From Cytophaga hutchinsonii ATCC 33406 (lineage in GTDB: Bacteria; Bacteroidota; Bacteroidia; Cytophagales; Cytophagaceae), in the NCBI RefSeq assembly GCF_000014145.1, contig NC_008255.1, positions 869,501 through 933,500 on the forward strand: 64,000 nucleotides of DNA. Reading direction: 5' to 3'. Position numbers and translations under genes: made by a program. Shown piece by piece: positions 1 through 8,860 of the stretch (position 1 is its first letter; every line of letters starts with the position of its first letter). Under the pieces are notes generated by a model. It was not told the origin of the DNA. It worked only from the letters and a program-made list of their open reading frames with translations, and ran no database searches.

Positions 1-643
1 TCGAATTGTGCCCCCTTGCGAATATGATGTTTGCATCAAATTTGTTCTTTACAAATTCCCAGTCGAGTGTTATTTCTCCATATCCAATATAATTGGTAAG
101 GTTTGTATTATCTGAAAGAGAAAAAGGTATCCAGAATTTTCCGAGTATTGAAAATTTTTCAGACATAATTGCCAGGTAACTTACAGATAACGAGTTCCAG
201 CTTCTGGAAAATATACTGTCGGTTCCGTTGGATTCATGTTCCAGCTGCAAGGTACCGAAGCCAATATGCCGGCCTTCCTTAAAGATGAATTTCCCCAAAC
301 CAATACCGGGATTAAAAATGGTTTCCTCAAACGGACTTGAGTGCTGATAGATTTTCCAGAACGATTTTTGTGTGTAGGTTAAATACAAATAACTTTTGAA
401 CGGCATAACAGAATTGCTTAAGCGCTGCTTAAAGCTGATCTGCATTTTAATGTCGGAATTATAGTTCGAGGGTTTTTCTTCTACCGTTGTACCGGTTATA
501 AAATAATTGTCTTTATAAACGGAAAAGGAAGGCTGGCTTTTCAGGATACGGGTAATAGAATCGCGCGGTATTTTTTTTGCCTGTCCAAAACACACGCTGA
601 CCGGCAATAAAAGTAATACACAAGCCGCCCGGATATTTTTCAT
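1..643 (-). CDS. pldA: Outer-membrane phospholipase A (OMPLA/PldA family), partial at the window edge
   Basis: The reverse strand is open from an ATG at 643 to the window edge (214 codons; the C-terminus lies outside). The protein starts with a signal peptide (MKNIRAACVLLLLPVSVCFG, then QA) and continues as amphipathic strand-like sequence. At about residues 153-165 it has EHESNGTDS followed by SRSWN, the OMPLA active-site pattern H-x-S-N-G with the catalytic His and Ser two residues apart. OMPLA is an outer-membrane barrel hydrolase that removes acyl chains from phospholipids, usually as a calcium-dependent dimer. The family call rests on this motif and the surrounding strand pattern. The more upstream start at 704 is in another frame and gives no signal peptide. 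Confidence 0.8.
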   Translation of the reverse strand, partial: MKNIRAACVLLLLPVSVCFGQAKKIPRDSITRILKSQPSFSVYKDNYFITGTTVEEKPSNYNSDIKMQISFKQRLSNSVMPFKSYLYLTYTQKSFWKIYQHSSPFEETIFNPGIGLGKFIFKEGRHIGFGTLQLEHESNGTDSIFSRSWNSLSVSYLAIMSEKFSILGKFWIPFSLSDNTNLTNYIGYGEITLDWEFVKNKFDANIIFARGHNS

Positions 644-895
644 TGACAGAACAGATTTCAGGCAGGCCTTCGGTAATCCTTTTGTACAAATTATTTTCAT
701 TCAAACTAAATTACTAGCTTTTTTTAACAAAGCCATCTTGTTCGATAAATACATTTAAATAGTCTTGGCTTTTGTGTAAAATGATAAGTACTTCATATAA
801 ATACTTGGATTATTGCAAATTCCAAACTTTTCGATACATTTAGAAACCCAATTTTTTAAGTGTGTTCAATTTTATAAATGATTTAAATGTTACGT

Positions 896-2062
896 ATGAA
901 AAAGTTTTTAGTAGTGTTCTTTTTAGTTCAGAGCATCTTTGTTTTTGCACAGCAAAGTAAAAAAGTTGAATCAGCTCTTAAAACATTTAATAGCGGCAAA
1001 ATTGATGATGGTATTAAAAAAATGGAAGCTGCAACTCAGGAAGATCCATCCGAAGATAACTGGGACTTGCTTGTACAGATGTATAAATACCGGTATGAAT
1101 ATGCAGAGCAGCAACAGGAAGATGCATTAACACTCTTGTTGCTGCAAAGCCTGGGTGGATCTAAAGCAAAAATTAAAAAATATACCAGCCCTTCTGTGTG
1201 CTACCGGGATTTGATTGAGAAATCAAAACAAGCAGAATTGAATTCACGCAGTACAACCGCTTCCATGGTTTTACGGGCGTATCTGGTAGATTATTATCCG
1301 GACACAGCGGTAGCTGACACGGCAAAAAAAGAATTCAATAGTGCAGAAAAATATTTTTCAGAAAAGGATTATCCAAACGCAAAACTGCATTATCAGAATG
1401 CATGTAAGCTGGATCCTTCTTACTACAAAGCATTGATCTATTTGGGAGATACACATTGGCACATGAAAAAAATGGATAGTGCGATTTACTATTTTAAACA
1501 AGGTATCCAAATGCATGGTGATTTGCTGGAACCCAGAAAATACCTGGTAGATGCGTTGCGCGATTCAAAACAATACGATGAAGCCATACAAGAATCGATT
1601 AATGCAATTACAGTATATCCGGATGAAAGTATGTTCGAAAAAGTTGAATCCCTGTATGCTAAAACGGGCCGTACATTTGACCGGCATTGGATAAAACGCG
1701 GATGCAATGTTAATACCTATGCCGGTACACAGCTTGTAACCACTAACGAAACATGGAAGGCATATCAGCAGGCACGGGGAGAAATAAAAACATACTGCGA
1801 TACGAATGGTGTTATTGTTAAATCCAATAGCTTAACAAAAGCGCATTACATGGAAGTGTACAGCTGGGAAAAAATGTTAGCCAGCAATTTGGTTGTGCCG
1901 CAGGAACTGGCGTTTGCTAAAAAAATGGCAGACGAAGGATATCTGGATTGTTATGTTTTTATATCGCTCTACCATTACGATGAATACGATCAGTTTATTG
2001 ATTTCGCCAAAAATAACAAGGAGCGCATCCGTACGTATATAACAAAATATTTGATTCAGTAA
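896..2062 (+). CDS. Secreted TPR-repeat protein
   Basis: A 388-residue protein if started at the second Met (896; MKKFLVVFFLVQSIFVFAQQ), which gives a clean signal peptide ending in FAQ; the upstream ATG at 887 adds three residues. Tetratricopeptide-like helical pairs are visible around residues 15-60 and 140-225 (for example YPNAKLHYQNACKLDPSYY followed by ALIYLGDTHWHM and DSAIYYFKQGIQ). TPR units mediate protein-protein contacts, so a periplasmic or outer-membrane scaffold role is likely, but no catalytic domain is seen and the substrate is unknown. A terminator-like hairpin follows at 2076-2123, so it is probably monocistronic. Confidence 0.75.
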   Translation: MKKFLVVFFLVQSIFVFAQQSKKVESALKTFNSGKIDDGIKKMEAATQEDPSEDNWDLLVQMYKYRYEYAEQQQEDALTLLLLQSLGGSKAKIKKYTSPSVCYRDLIEKSKQAELNSRSTTASMVLRAYLVDYYPDTAVADTAKKEFNSAEKYFSEKDYPNAKLHYQNACKLDPSYYKALIYLGDTHWHMKKMDSAIYYFKQGIQMHGDLLEPRKYLVDALRDSKQYDEAIQESINAITVYPDESMFEKVESLYAKTGRTFDRHWIKRGCNVNTYAGTQLVTTNETWKAYQQARGEIKTYCDTNGVIVKSNSLTKAHYMEVYSWEKMLASNLVVPQELAFAKKMADEGYLDCYVFISLYHYDEYDQFIDFAKNNKERIRTYITKYLIQ

Positions 2063-2075
2063 TGCGTATTGAATC

Positions 2076-2123
2076 ACTAAAATGAGCAGCGTAAAGCACC
2101 ATGCTCATTTTAGTAACATTTTT
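2076..2123 (+). terminator. Rho-independent terminator after the TPR gene
   Basis: A 13-bp perfect inverted repeat (arms 2076-2088 and 2102-2114, ACTAAAATGAGCA and its complement) begins 13 bases after the TPR stop codon and is followed by a T-rich run. Confidence 0.75.
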
Positions 2124-2148
2124 TGTATCTGACAATGTACAATAGATT

Positions 2149-2661
2149 ATGAAGCAGTGTTTACTTATATATTTTATGTTCTTTATATTAACTGTGTGTT
2201 ATGCGCAAAAAGATGATGTAAAGAATTTGTCTGCTTTTTCACTTTTATATAAAATGCAGGGGGGGGGCTCTAACAACCAATGCAAATTTCCGGCTATACA
2301 GGTGATTGGAGTTTCTTATGTTTATACAAATGAATGTATGAATTATTGGACTGCATCCATATTTCTACCCAGGGAAGAAATTCATAAAACAGATACAATA
2401 TGTGTTGGTTCGTTACGCAAGGCTTCGATTGATTCAATCATTCAATTGATTCAACAAGTTCCGGATACAGTTACGTATGCTACGAATACAACTATCAGTA
2501 GCGGAGTAATTCAATATCTGACCATTGAAACAGATTCTATTGAACGGCGTTTTGTATTACACAATGCAGACCATCCGGTTGCCGATAAGATCGTAGCAAT
2601 TTTAAATTCAAATCTCCCGGCTGACAAACCAAAATGTGACTTTTTAATCTGGAATAAGTGA
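2149..2661 (+). CDS. Hypothetical secreted protein with a 9-G homopolymer
   Basis: A 170-residue protein with a signal peptide (MKQCLLIYFMFFILTVCYAQ). I recognise no family. The body has two cysteines around residues 45 and 62, and a C-terminal CDFLIWNK. Nine consecutive G residues at 2259-2267 encode Gly-Gly-Gly near residue 38, unusual in this AT-rich sequence and a possible slippage point. Its TGA overlaps the ATG of the next gene (TGATG), so the two are probably translated together. Confidence 0.6.
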   Translation: MKQCLLIYFMFFILTVCYAQKDDVKNLSAFSLLYKMQGGGSNNQCKFPAIQVIGVSYVYTNECMNYWTASIFLPREEIHKTDTICVGSLRKASIDSIIQLIQQVPDTVTYATNTTISSGVIQYLTIETDSIERRFVLHNADHPVADKIVAILNSNLPADKPKCDFLIWNK

Positions 2662-3581
2662 TGCGGTTTGTATTGTCTCTGATAGCAGCTTTTACCATAT
2701 ATACTGCCGCTGCTCAGCAGCACCGCATTACAGTAGACGGGAAAACAGATTCATTGATTTTGCTTCAGGAAGCAACTCCTTCCAACAACATTGTGATTCA
2801 TTCTGAGGGTATACTTTTTTTTGAAGTCTTAGTAGCAAGAGGAAGTAGATTACTGGAATTGAAAACCTATACAGGCGATTCCGCGACCGTAACATATCAG
2901 CGTATTCCGCAAACGGGCGACAGGCTTATCATTACACCACTTCGGTCGGCCGATGATTCGCTGCAGAATTCTACCGTATTTTATTTTACTAATCTGTATG
3001 CAGATAGCTTGAGAACGCAGCGCTTAGCACTACTGGATACCTGCAGTGAAAAAATTAACCCACCATATAAATATACCTTTGCCGTTTACACAGAAGACGT
3101 AAGGCGGGACGATTATTTTGTAACGTTTCATCAGCTAATAAAGACAAAACAAATTGACACACTACTGCCTGTTGAACAAATTACTTATTCCAGAGATACA
3201 TTGACTTATATACGCAAAGAGAATGATTTTTTTATTGAACAGGGAATGGATTCCGTGTTTATTGTTGTTCATATCGGCAAGGCAATGTTCGGCTATGCAA
3301 TTGAAAATAGATGGTTAAAATATGGTGCCGTAATTAATATAGGTATTACCGCCGATGCAAAGGCTTTATATAAGGCATATTACAGGCCGGAACATTTTGA
3401 ACCGATGGATGAAATTATTGATTGTCCGTTTTTATATTTTTCAAGAACGTATCTGCAAAACAAAAAAAGAAGGAAACGGAGTGTGATTTTTGTAACCTGT
3501 AATCCGGTATGTGATCCAATACGTATTCCGTGTATTTTCCCGGCTACCGATCACAGCTATAAAAAATCAGATCTCAAATAG
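2661..3581 (+). CDS. Hypothetical secreted protein
   Basis: A 306-residue protein starting at the ATG that overlaps the TGA of the upstream gene; a GTG one codon earlier is also possible. The signal peptide is MRFVLSLIAAFTIYTAAAQQ. The body is rich in short beta-like segments, with repeated alternation of Thr, Asp and hydrophobics, and ends in a basic cluster (NKKRRKRS) before a Cys-containing tail (VTCNPVCDPIRIPCIF). I recognise no domain. The coupling suggests it works with the 2149-2661 product, possibly as a small surface or periplasmic pair. Confidence 0.6.
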   Translation: MRFVLSLIAAFTIYTAAAQQHRITVDGKTDSLILLQEATPSNNIVIHSEGILFFEVLVARGSRLLELKTYTGDSATVTYQRIPQTGDRLIITPLRSADDSLQNSTVFYFTNLYADSLRTQRLALLDTCSEKINPPYKYTFAVYTEDVRRDDYFVTFHQLIKTKQIDTLLPVEQITYSRDTLTYIRKENDFFIEQGMDSVFIVVHIGKAMFGYAIENRWLKYGAVINIGITADAKALYKAYYRPEHFEPMDEIIDCPFLYFSRTYLQNKKRRKRSVIFVTCNPVCDPIRIPCIFPATDHSYKKSDLK

Positions 3582-3605
3582 GCGAACCGGGGAAACGCAG
3601 CCTTT

Positions 3606-3632
3606 AGTCAGCATATAAAAAATATGCTGACT
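3606..3632 (+). terminator. Hairpin downstream of the 2661-3581 gene
   Basis: An 11-bp perfect inverted repeat (AGTCAGCATAT, loop AAAAA) lies 25 bases after the stop codon. There is no clear T run, so it may be a processing or stabilising hairpin in front of the stronger terminator at 3667-3708. Confidence 0.4.
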
Positions 3633-3666
3633 ATATAAACAACCGTACATTTTTCCGGCAGGTATT

Positions 3667-3708
3667 AAAAGCGAAGAGGCTGCTATATATAGCAGCCTCT
3701 TCGCTTTT
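3667..3708. terminator. Bidirectional terminator between convergent genes
   Basis: A perfect inverted repeat of about 19 bp, AAAAGCGAAGAGGCTGCTA with its complement, around a TATA loop, flanked by A and T runs. It sits between the convergent 2661-3581 (+) and 3732-5189 (-) genes and can serve both. Confidence 0.85.
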
Positions 3709-3731
3709 AATTTTTTATCTGATCCGATGTA

Positions 3732-5189
3732 TTAGCTTAATCTCTTAGGTTTTGACCCTACAAAACCATAATACATGATGTATACATAACAAATCAACGG
3801 AACAATGAATGACGTCTGTAAACCGCTGTTAGCCTCGCCATAAAGTAAACCCTGAAGCGGAGGAATAATAGCACCGCCTACAATAGCCATTACCAACAAA
3901 GAAGCTCCCTGGCCGGTATCTACACCAAGATCTTTAATCGCTAATGTAAAGATGGTAGGGAACATAATAGAGTTGAACAAGCCGATTGATAACACCGCCC
4001 ACATAGCAATAGATCCGCTTGCAAACATGGTAACAGCAAGTAAGAAACAAACAATACCAGCAAACAAACCTAATGTAAAGCCTGGTTTATTTTTACCATA
4101 ATAGAAAGCTGCTAAATTTAAGAGCGTAATACCTGTGAAGTAAATGGGGGTCGTAAAATCCATCGGCATATTTTCACCATGCAATAAAATATCTTTGTTC
4201 ATTAAGAATGTTCCAAGGATATAAGAAAGCAACATAATACCGGCAAGCATTACACCGTGTTTTTTAATGTCTGTTGTTTCATTTAAGAAAATTGCACCGA
4301 AGAAACGGCCGATCATGGCACCTCCCCAATAGAACGATAAATATTTATCTGCTTTTTCAGGAGTTAAGCCAGCAATTTTTTCAAGTTCAAGGTAATTGAT
4401 GATTGCTGAACCGATAGATACTTCGCCGCCTACATAAAAGAAGATACAGCCAACACCTAATAATAAATGTAAATACTTGTACGCACCAATTCCTTTTTGC
4501 TCCGCCTCGCCGTCATTACCGGATAATTTAGGAAGCGGTACTACAGCAATGATTGCTGCTAATACAAATAAGGCTACTGCTAAACCAATGTATGGATGCT
4601 TTACAGACTCCAGTGATTTTTCAACCGCTGAAGAACTTGCTTTGAAGATCAGCATGCCGCCGATAACCGGAGCGACAGTTGTACCAAGAGAGTTAAAAGC
4701 CTGGGTCATATTTAACCGGGCAGAACTACCCTGAGGTGCGCCAAGTAGCGCCACGTATGGGTTAGCGCCCATTTGAAGAATTGTAATACCCGAAGCCAAT
4801 ACAAATAACGCTCCAAGGAATGAATTAAAACTTTCGTTGTCAGCAGCAGGAATAAATAATAAACAGCCAATGCCTGAAACACCCAAACCAACAATGATTG
4901 CATTTTTGTAACCTATTTTTGAAATAAGATCAAAGCCTAATGCAGATACGATGAAATATAATAATGAAACAAGAAAGAATGCACTGAAAAATGCTGACTG
5001 CACCAGCATAGCCTGCCATCCCAGTAAATCAAAATGCCCTTTGAATTTTGGAATCAGAATATCATTTAAGCAGGTAATAAAGCCCCACATAAAAAATAAT
5101 GTGGTAATTACAATTAATGGAAAAGTGTAATTTTTATTGTCGTGATTAGTGGATGTTCTATTTTCTACTGGAGCTCCAATTGCGGCCAT
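3732..5189 (-). CDS. MFS sugar:H+ symporter, FucP/GluP (FHS) family
   Basis: A 485-residue protein with about 12 hydrophobic membrane segments. The first segment carries the family-typical text FFMWGFITCLNDILIPKFK, and further on are LQMGANPYV and SARLNMTQAFNSLGTTVAPV, typical of the fucose/galactose/glucose:proton symporters of the FHS branch of the major facilitator superfamily. It would import a monosaccharide across the inner membrane. The exact sugar cannot be read from sequence; glucose or galactose is plausible in a cellulose degrader. It is monocistronic, facing a shared terminator, with about 295 bp separating it from the divergent hemE operon. Confidence 0.88.
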   Translation of the reverse strand: MAAIGAPVENRTSTNHDNKNYTFPLIVITTLFFMWGFITCLNDILIPKFKGHFDLLGWQAMLVQSAFFSAFFLVSLLYFIVSALGFDLISKIGYKNAIIVGLGVSGIGCLLFIPAADNESFNSFLGALFVLASGITILQMGANPYVALLGAPQGSSARLNMTQAFNSLGTTVAPVIGGMLIFKASSSAVEKSLESVKHPYIGLAVALFVLAAIIAVVPLPKLSGNDGEAEQKGIGAYKYLHLLLGVGCIFFYVGGEVSIGSAIINYLELEKIAGLTPEKADKYLSFYWGGAMIGRFFGAIFLNETTDIKKHGVMLAGIMLLSYILGTFLMNKDILLHGENMPMDFTTPIYFTGITLLNLAAFYYGKNKPGFTLGLFAGIVCFLLAVTMFASGSIAMWAVLSIGLFNSIMFPTIFTLAIKDLGVDTGQGASLLVMAIVGGAIIPPLQGLLYGEANSGLQTSFIVPLICYVYIMYYGFVGSKPKRLS

Positions 5190-5484
5190 AAATCAGTTCG
5201 GTTACTTGGTTAATTTATATTTAAGTTAAGCAAATTACCATTTTTAACAGGATGAACAAAGTATTTGCAATCTGAAACGGTTTAATAAATAGGGCACGTA
5301 CTAAAAAAATAAGATATATAAATCCGTTTGTTTTACTATATGCTTGTCATATAAGCTGTTGTATTTTTTTGTTGTCCAATACAATAAGATTTTAACAAGA
5401 GGACGAATTGAAAATATTTTTTTAGATTGTAAAGTACATTTTTTTAGGCATTGCAAATAGTACTCCTTAGCCTTAACTTGCACC

Positions 5485-6519
5485 ATGCAATACCAAAATG
5501 ATTTAATATTAAGAGCTGCCCGCGGAGAAGCTGTTGAACGTACTCCCGTTTGGCTGATGCGCCAGGCAGGAAGAATACTTCCGGAATACCGTGCCGTTCG
5601 TGAAAAATTAAGCGGATTTATTGAATTATGCACCACACCTGCCTTAGCGGCGGAGGTTACTATTCAGCCCGTGGACATATTAGGCGTAGACGCCGCCATT
5701 ATCTTCTCTGATATTCTTGTCATTCCCGAAGCAATGGGTTTACCTTATGAAATGCAGGAAAGCAAAGGACCGTTTTTCCCAAAGGTAATTACTTCGGCTG
5801 CTGATATTGATGCCTTGCTGGCAACAGATGCAGCCGATCATTTAACGTATGTCTATGATGCGATTGAGCTTGCTGTAAAAGAATTGAACGGACGTGTGCC
5901 GTTAATTGGTTTTGCCGGAGCTCCGTTTACCATTCTTGCGTACATGATCGAAGGGCAGGGTTCTAAGACATTCTCTAAGGCCCGCCGTTTCTTATATACA
6001 GAACCTGTGCTTGCACACCGCTTATTAGAAAAAATTACACTGGCTACAATTGCGTATTTAAAACGTCAAGTTCAGGCTGGAGCTGCCATGTATCAGATCT
6101 TTGATTCCTGGGCAGGCGTTTTACCTCCGGATCAATACCGCGAATTCTCTTTGCGCTACATCAAACAGATATGTGAAGCTGTACCTCAGGTGCCCCGAAC
6201 AGTATTTTCGAAAGGTGCTTTTTTTGTGCGTGAAGATTTCAACAACTTCCCCTGCGAAACGGTTGGCCTGGACTGGAATATGGATATTGGGGAATCAAAA
6301 AAAATTATTGGTCCGCATAAAACATTACAAGGCAATATGGATCCTTGTGCATTGTATTTATCCGAAGAACAGATCCGTGTGAAGGCAAAAGAAATGCTGG
6401 ATGCATTTGGCACGCAAAGCCACATTGCAAACCTGGGTCATGGCTTGTATCCGGACACAGATAAAACAAAAGTGAAATGTTTTGTGGATGCCGTAAAGGA
6501 ATTCGGTGTTAAAAAATAA
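5485..6519 (+). CDS. hemE: Uroporphyrinogen decarboxylase
   Basis: A 344-residue protein of normal HemE length. It converts uroporphyrinogen III to coproporphyrinogen III in cytosolic heme synthesis. Diagnostic stretches are [18 protein letters not shown] near residues 19-36 (the family signature with the substrate-binding Arg), [14 protein letters not shown] with the catalytic Asp, [16 protein letters not shown] near 145-160, and IFDSWAG near 205. It is the first gene of a probable operon: the next gene starts six bases after its stop. Confidence 0.97.
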
Positions 6520-6525
6520 TCTTCC

Positions 6526-7458
6526 ATGAAGAAAATATACCAGCTCTTAGCGCATTACGTGTGCTTTGAGTTAAAAGCAACATATATGATGTATGTGTTG
6601 CTTTTTTTATTTCCGGCCATAGCATTGAATTATTATTTCGATTTTGAAAGTTCGATAGTAGATTCGTTCAAAGGCCAACCCGTTTATTTTTTTCTGTGCT
6701 TTGTGTATTATGCTGTTCCGCTCTATTACGCCGTTACAGTATACATAGTGCTATTCGATAAACGGCAGTTACTTCAGGATAAAAAGTTTTTGTTTGTGCT
6801 TTTTCTGTTCCCATGTATCATGGCTTTTGAACAGGCATTTAACCTGCAAAAGCAGTGGGTGAGCGGTATTGAAAATGAATATCTCAGATACTATGCCAAA
6901 CGTACACTGAATCATACTGTCCGGTTTCTGACCTATTTTTTACCTATTGCACTTTACTATATTTTTCTTGAACGGGAGAATAAAAATTTTTATGGACTGG
7001 CTTTTTCGAAGGTTGATATAAAGCCGTACCTCTTTATGATGTTTGTGATCATGATGCCGCTGATCATTGCGGTTTCGTTTACAAAAGATTTTCAGGCATC
7101 TTATCCGATCTATTCCATGAGTAATATGAAGGATCAATTGCCCGGAGCTTACTGGCAGCAGGTAGCAGTTTTTGAGTCACAATATCTGCTGGATTTTGTG
7201 AACATTGAATTGATGTTCCGCGGATGTATGATTCATGTATTATATACATACATGGGCGTTGAATGTGTTCTCGCGGTAGCAACAGTATATTGTACGTTCC
7301 ATTTTGGAAAGCCCATGCTTGAAACAATAAGTTCATTTGTGGGAGGAACTGTTTTAGGAATTTTATCGTTACGTACACAGTCCTTATACGGCGGCATATT
7401 CATACATATGGGTATCGCGTTTATGATGGAAGCAGCAAGTTTTGCTCAGCAGCTATAA
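6526..7458 (+). CDS. CPBP-like (CAAX protease-related) membrane protein
   Basis: A 310-residue protein with about eight membrane segments. Near residue 230 it has NIELMFRG, a variant of the CPBP motif EExxFRG in which the first Glu is Ile, then YCTFHFGKP, resembling the second (FxxxH) motif. The C-terminal HMGIAF lacks the Asn of the usual HxxxN motif. CPBP proteins are intramembrane metalloproteases of the Rce1 type; here the altered motifs leave catalytic activity doubtful. It lies between hemE (6-base gap) and a DMT exporter (25-base gap), probably in one transcript. Confidence 0.65.
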   Translation: MKKIYQLLAHYVCFELKATYMMYVLLFLFPAIALNYYFDFESSIVDSFKGQPVYFFLCFVYYAVPLYYAVTVYIVLFDKRQLLQDKKFLFVLFLFPCIMAFEQAFNLQKQWVSGIENEYLRYYAKRTLNHTVRFLTYFLPIALYYIFLERENKNFYGLAFSKVDIKPYLFMMFVIMMPLIIAVSFTKDFQASYPIYSMSNMKDQLPGAYWQQVAVFESQYLLDFVNIELMFRGCMIHVLYTYMGVECVLAVATVYCTFHFGKPMLETISSFVGGTVLGILSLRTQSLYGGIFIHMGIAFMMEAASFAQQL

Positions 7459-7483
7459 AGGATTTTAATTTTAAGCGAAGAAG

Positions 7484-8329
7484 ATGTTTAAAGCAATTAT
7501 TGCCGCTGTTTTAGTAGTCTGCATCTGGTCGGGCTGGATCACCTTGTCGAGAATGGGTGTGCAGACGGCACTCACACCTTATGATATTACACTATTGCGT
7601 TTTGGTACGGCTGCATTGTTAACGCTGCCATTCAGTTTAGCATACAATTGGAAACATGTTAAATGGGGACAGGTATTGATCGTTGCGTTGGGCTGCGGAT
7701 TCCCTTATACCATGCTTTCATTTATAGGATTGAAAACGATTAAAGCAGCCAACGCCGGCGTATTGGTAAATGGCATGCTGCCGGTGATCGGGTTATTCTT
7801 TACGCTATTCTGGTTTAAAGAACATGTATCTAAAATTAAATACGCAGCGATCTTTATTTTACTCATTGCAAACCTGATCATGATGAATCAGAGCAATGGC
7901 TTTTCTTCAGAAGCGATGTTGGGTATTGCTTCGTTACTTTCGGCGGCTATTGTGTTTTCAACATACATGGCTGCTACAAAACGCTGGGGCTACGGCATGA
8001 AAGATGTCATTGCATTTGTACCCCTTATTAACGCCGTTTTGTTTTTGCCTATCTGGCTTTTATTCCCATCACAGATCCTGAATACTCCCTGGCAGGATGT
8101 AGTCCTTCAAATGACGTATCAAGGTGTTTTAGTAAGTATTGCAGCCTTGCTGCTGATCACGTATTCCGTTAGTAAGCTGGGCTCCGGTACCATGTCGGTA
8201 TTCTTATCCTATGTGCCTGCTGTAACAGCAGTATTGGCATTTGTATTCTTAAACGAACGCTTATCCGTACAGGAGCTAATAGGAATTGCCTTGTGTTCTG
8301 CTGGATTAACGTTGTATACGAAAGGATGA
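7484..8329 (+). CDS. EamA/DMT-family transporter
   Basis: A 281-residue protein with ten predicted membrane segments arranged as two five-helix EamA repeats, the second starting near residue 145. Typical text includes VVCIWSGWITLSRMG near the N-terminus, LLRFGTAALLTLP, GVLVNGMLPVIGLFFTLFWFKEHVS in repeat 1, and SVFLSYVPAVTAVLAFVFLNERLS in repeat 2. Such proteins export or exchange small metabolites; the substrate cannot be assigned. It is probably cotranscribed with hemE and the CPBP-like gene. Confidence 0.88.
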   Translation: MFKAIIAAVLVVCIWSGWITLSRMGVQTALTPYDITLLRFGTAALLTLPFSLAYNWKHVKWGQVLIVALGCGFPYTMLSFIGLKTIKAANAGVLVNGMLPVIGLFFTLFWFKEHVSKIKYAAIFILLIANLIMMNQSNGFSSEAMLGIASLLSAAIVFSTYMAATKRWGYGMKDVIAFVPLINAVLFLPIWLLFPSQILNTPWQDVVLQMTYQGVLVSIAALLLITYSVSKLGSGTMSVFLSYVPAVTAVLAFVFLNERLSVQELIGIALCSAGLTLYTKG

Positions 8330-8415
8330 AAATCTGCGCAGATCAATTTGGCACAGACTTTTGATTTATTGATTTTTTTTTAACTTGCCGGTAAATCCAA
8401 CGTGTTATTTTAAAT

Positions 8416-8748
8416 ATGAATAATAGAAGACAGATACGTACAGAAGAAAAAATATTGATCGAATTCCTGCTGACAAAAATTCCGGCAAGCCCCACATACA
8501 TCATTCCCGAAGAAGTTGAAGAATACGGCGCTTTTGGAATGGGTAGCATAAACTTAAATAATCCGAATACAGATTTATACGACAGCGATCTGATTCAGGC
8601 CGAATACACAGATGCAGATAAAATTCCGGTTGTGATTTCTCTTACTAAAGATCAGCACAACCAATTGCTGGATCTGGATTTCTGGAAATCTGATTTTTCC
8701 AGACTGGTTGTTTATCCTAAACCTGCGGATCTGTTGTTTGCAGAATAA
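8416..8748 (+). CDS. Small conserved-looking hypothetical protein
   Basis: A 110-residue soluble acidic protein with no signal peptide or membrane segment. The N-terminus RRQIRTEEKILIEFLLTKI looks like one amphipathic helix; the rest alternates Asp/Glu-rich loops and short strands. I recognise no named family. The coding frame has normal codon use and is closed by a strong terminator 10 bases after its stop, supporting it as a real gene. Confidence 0.6.
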   Translation: MNNRRQIRTEEKILIEFLLTKIPASPTYIIPEEVEEYGAFGMGSINLNNPNTDLYDSDLIQAEYTDADKIPVVISLTKDQHNQLLDLDFWKSDFSRLVVYPKPADLLFAE

Positions 8749-8757
8749 ACCCAGGTA

Positions 8758-8814
8758 CACAATAAACAGAAAAGCCCTGTATGTATCTCATACAGGGCTT
8801 TTCTGTTTATTGTG
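8758..8814. terminator. Long perfect bidirectional terminator
   Basis: A 26-bp perfect inverted repeat (arms 8758-8783 and 8789-8814) with loop TATCT. It lies between the convergent 8416-8748 (+) and cellulase (-) genes, and its internal A and T tracts can terminate transcription in either direction. Confidence 0.85.
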
Positions 8815-8860
8815 AATTGGTCTGATTATTTTTAGTGGTGTTGAATAATCTTATTTTCAG

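Noticed and set aside
5301-5636. 111-residue reverse frame overlapping the hemE start
   Set aside because: It runs into hemE coding sequence and resembles a shadow; its upstream part is AT-rich promoter sequence.
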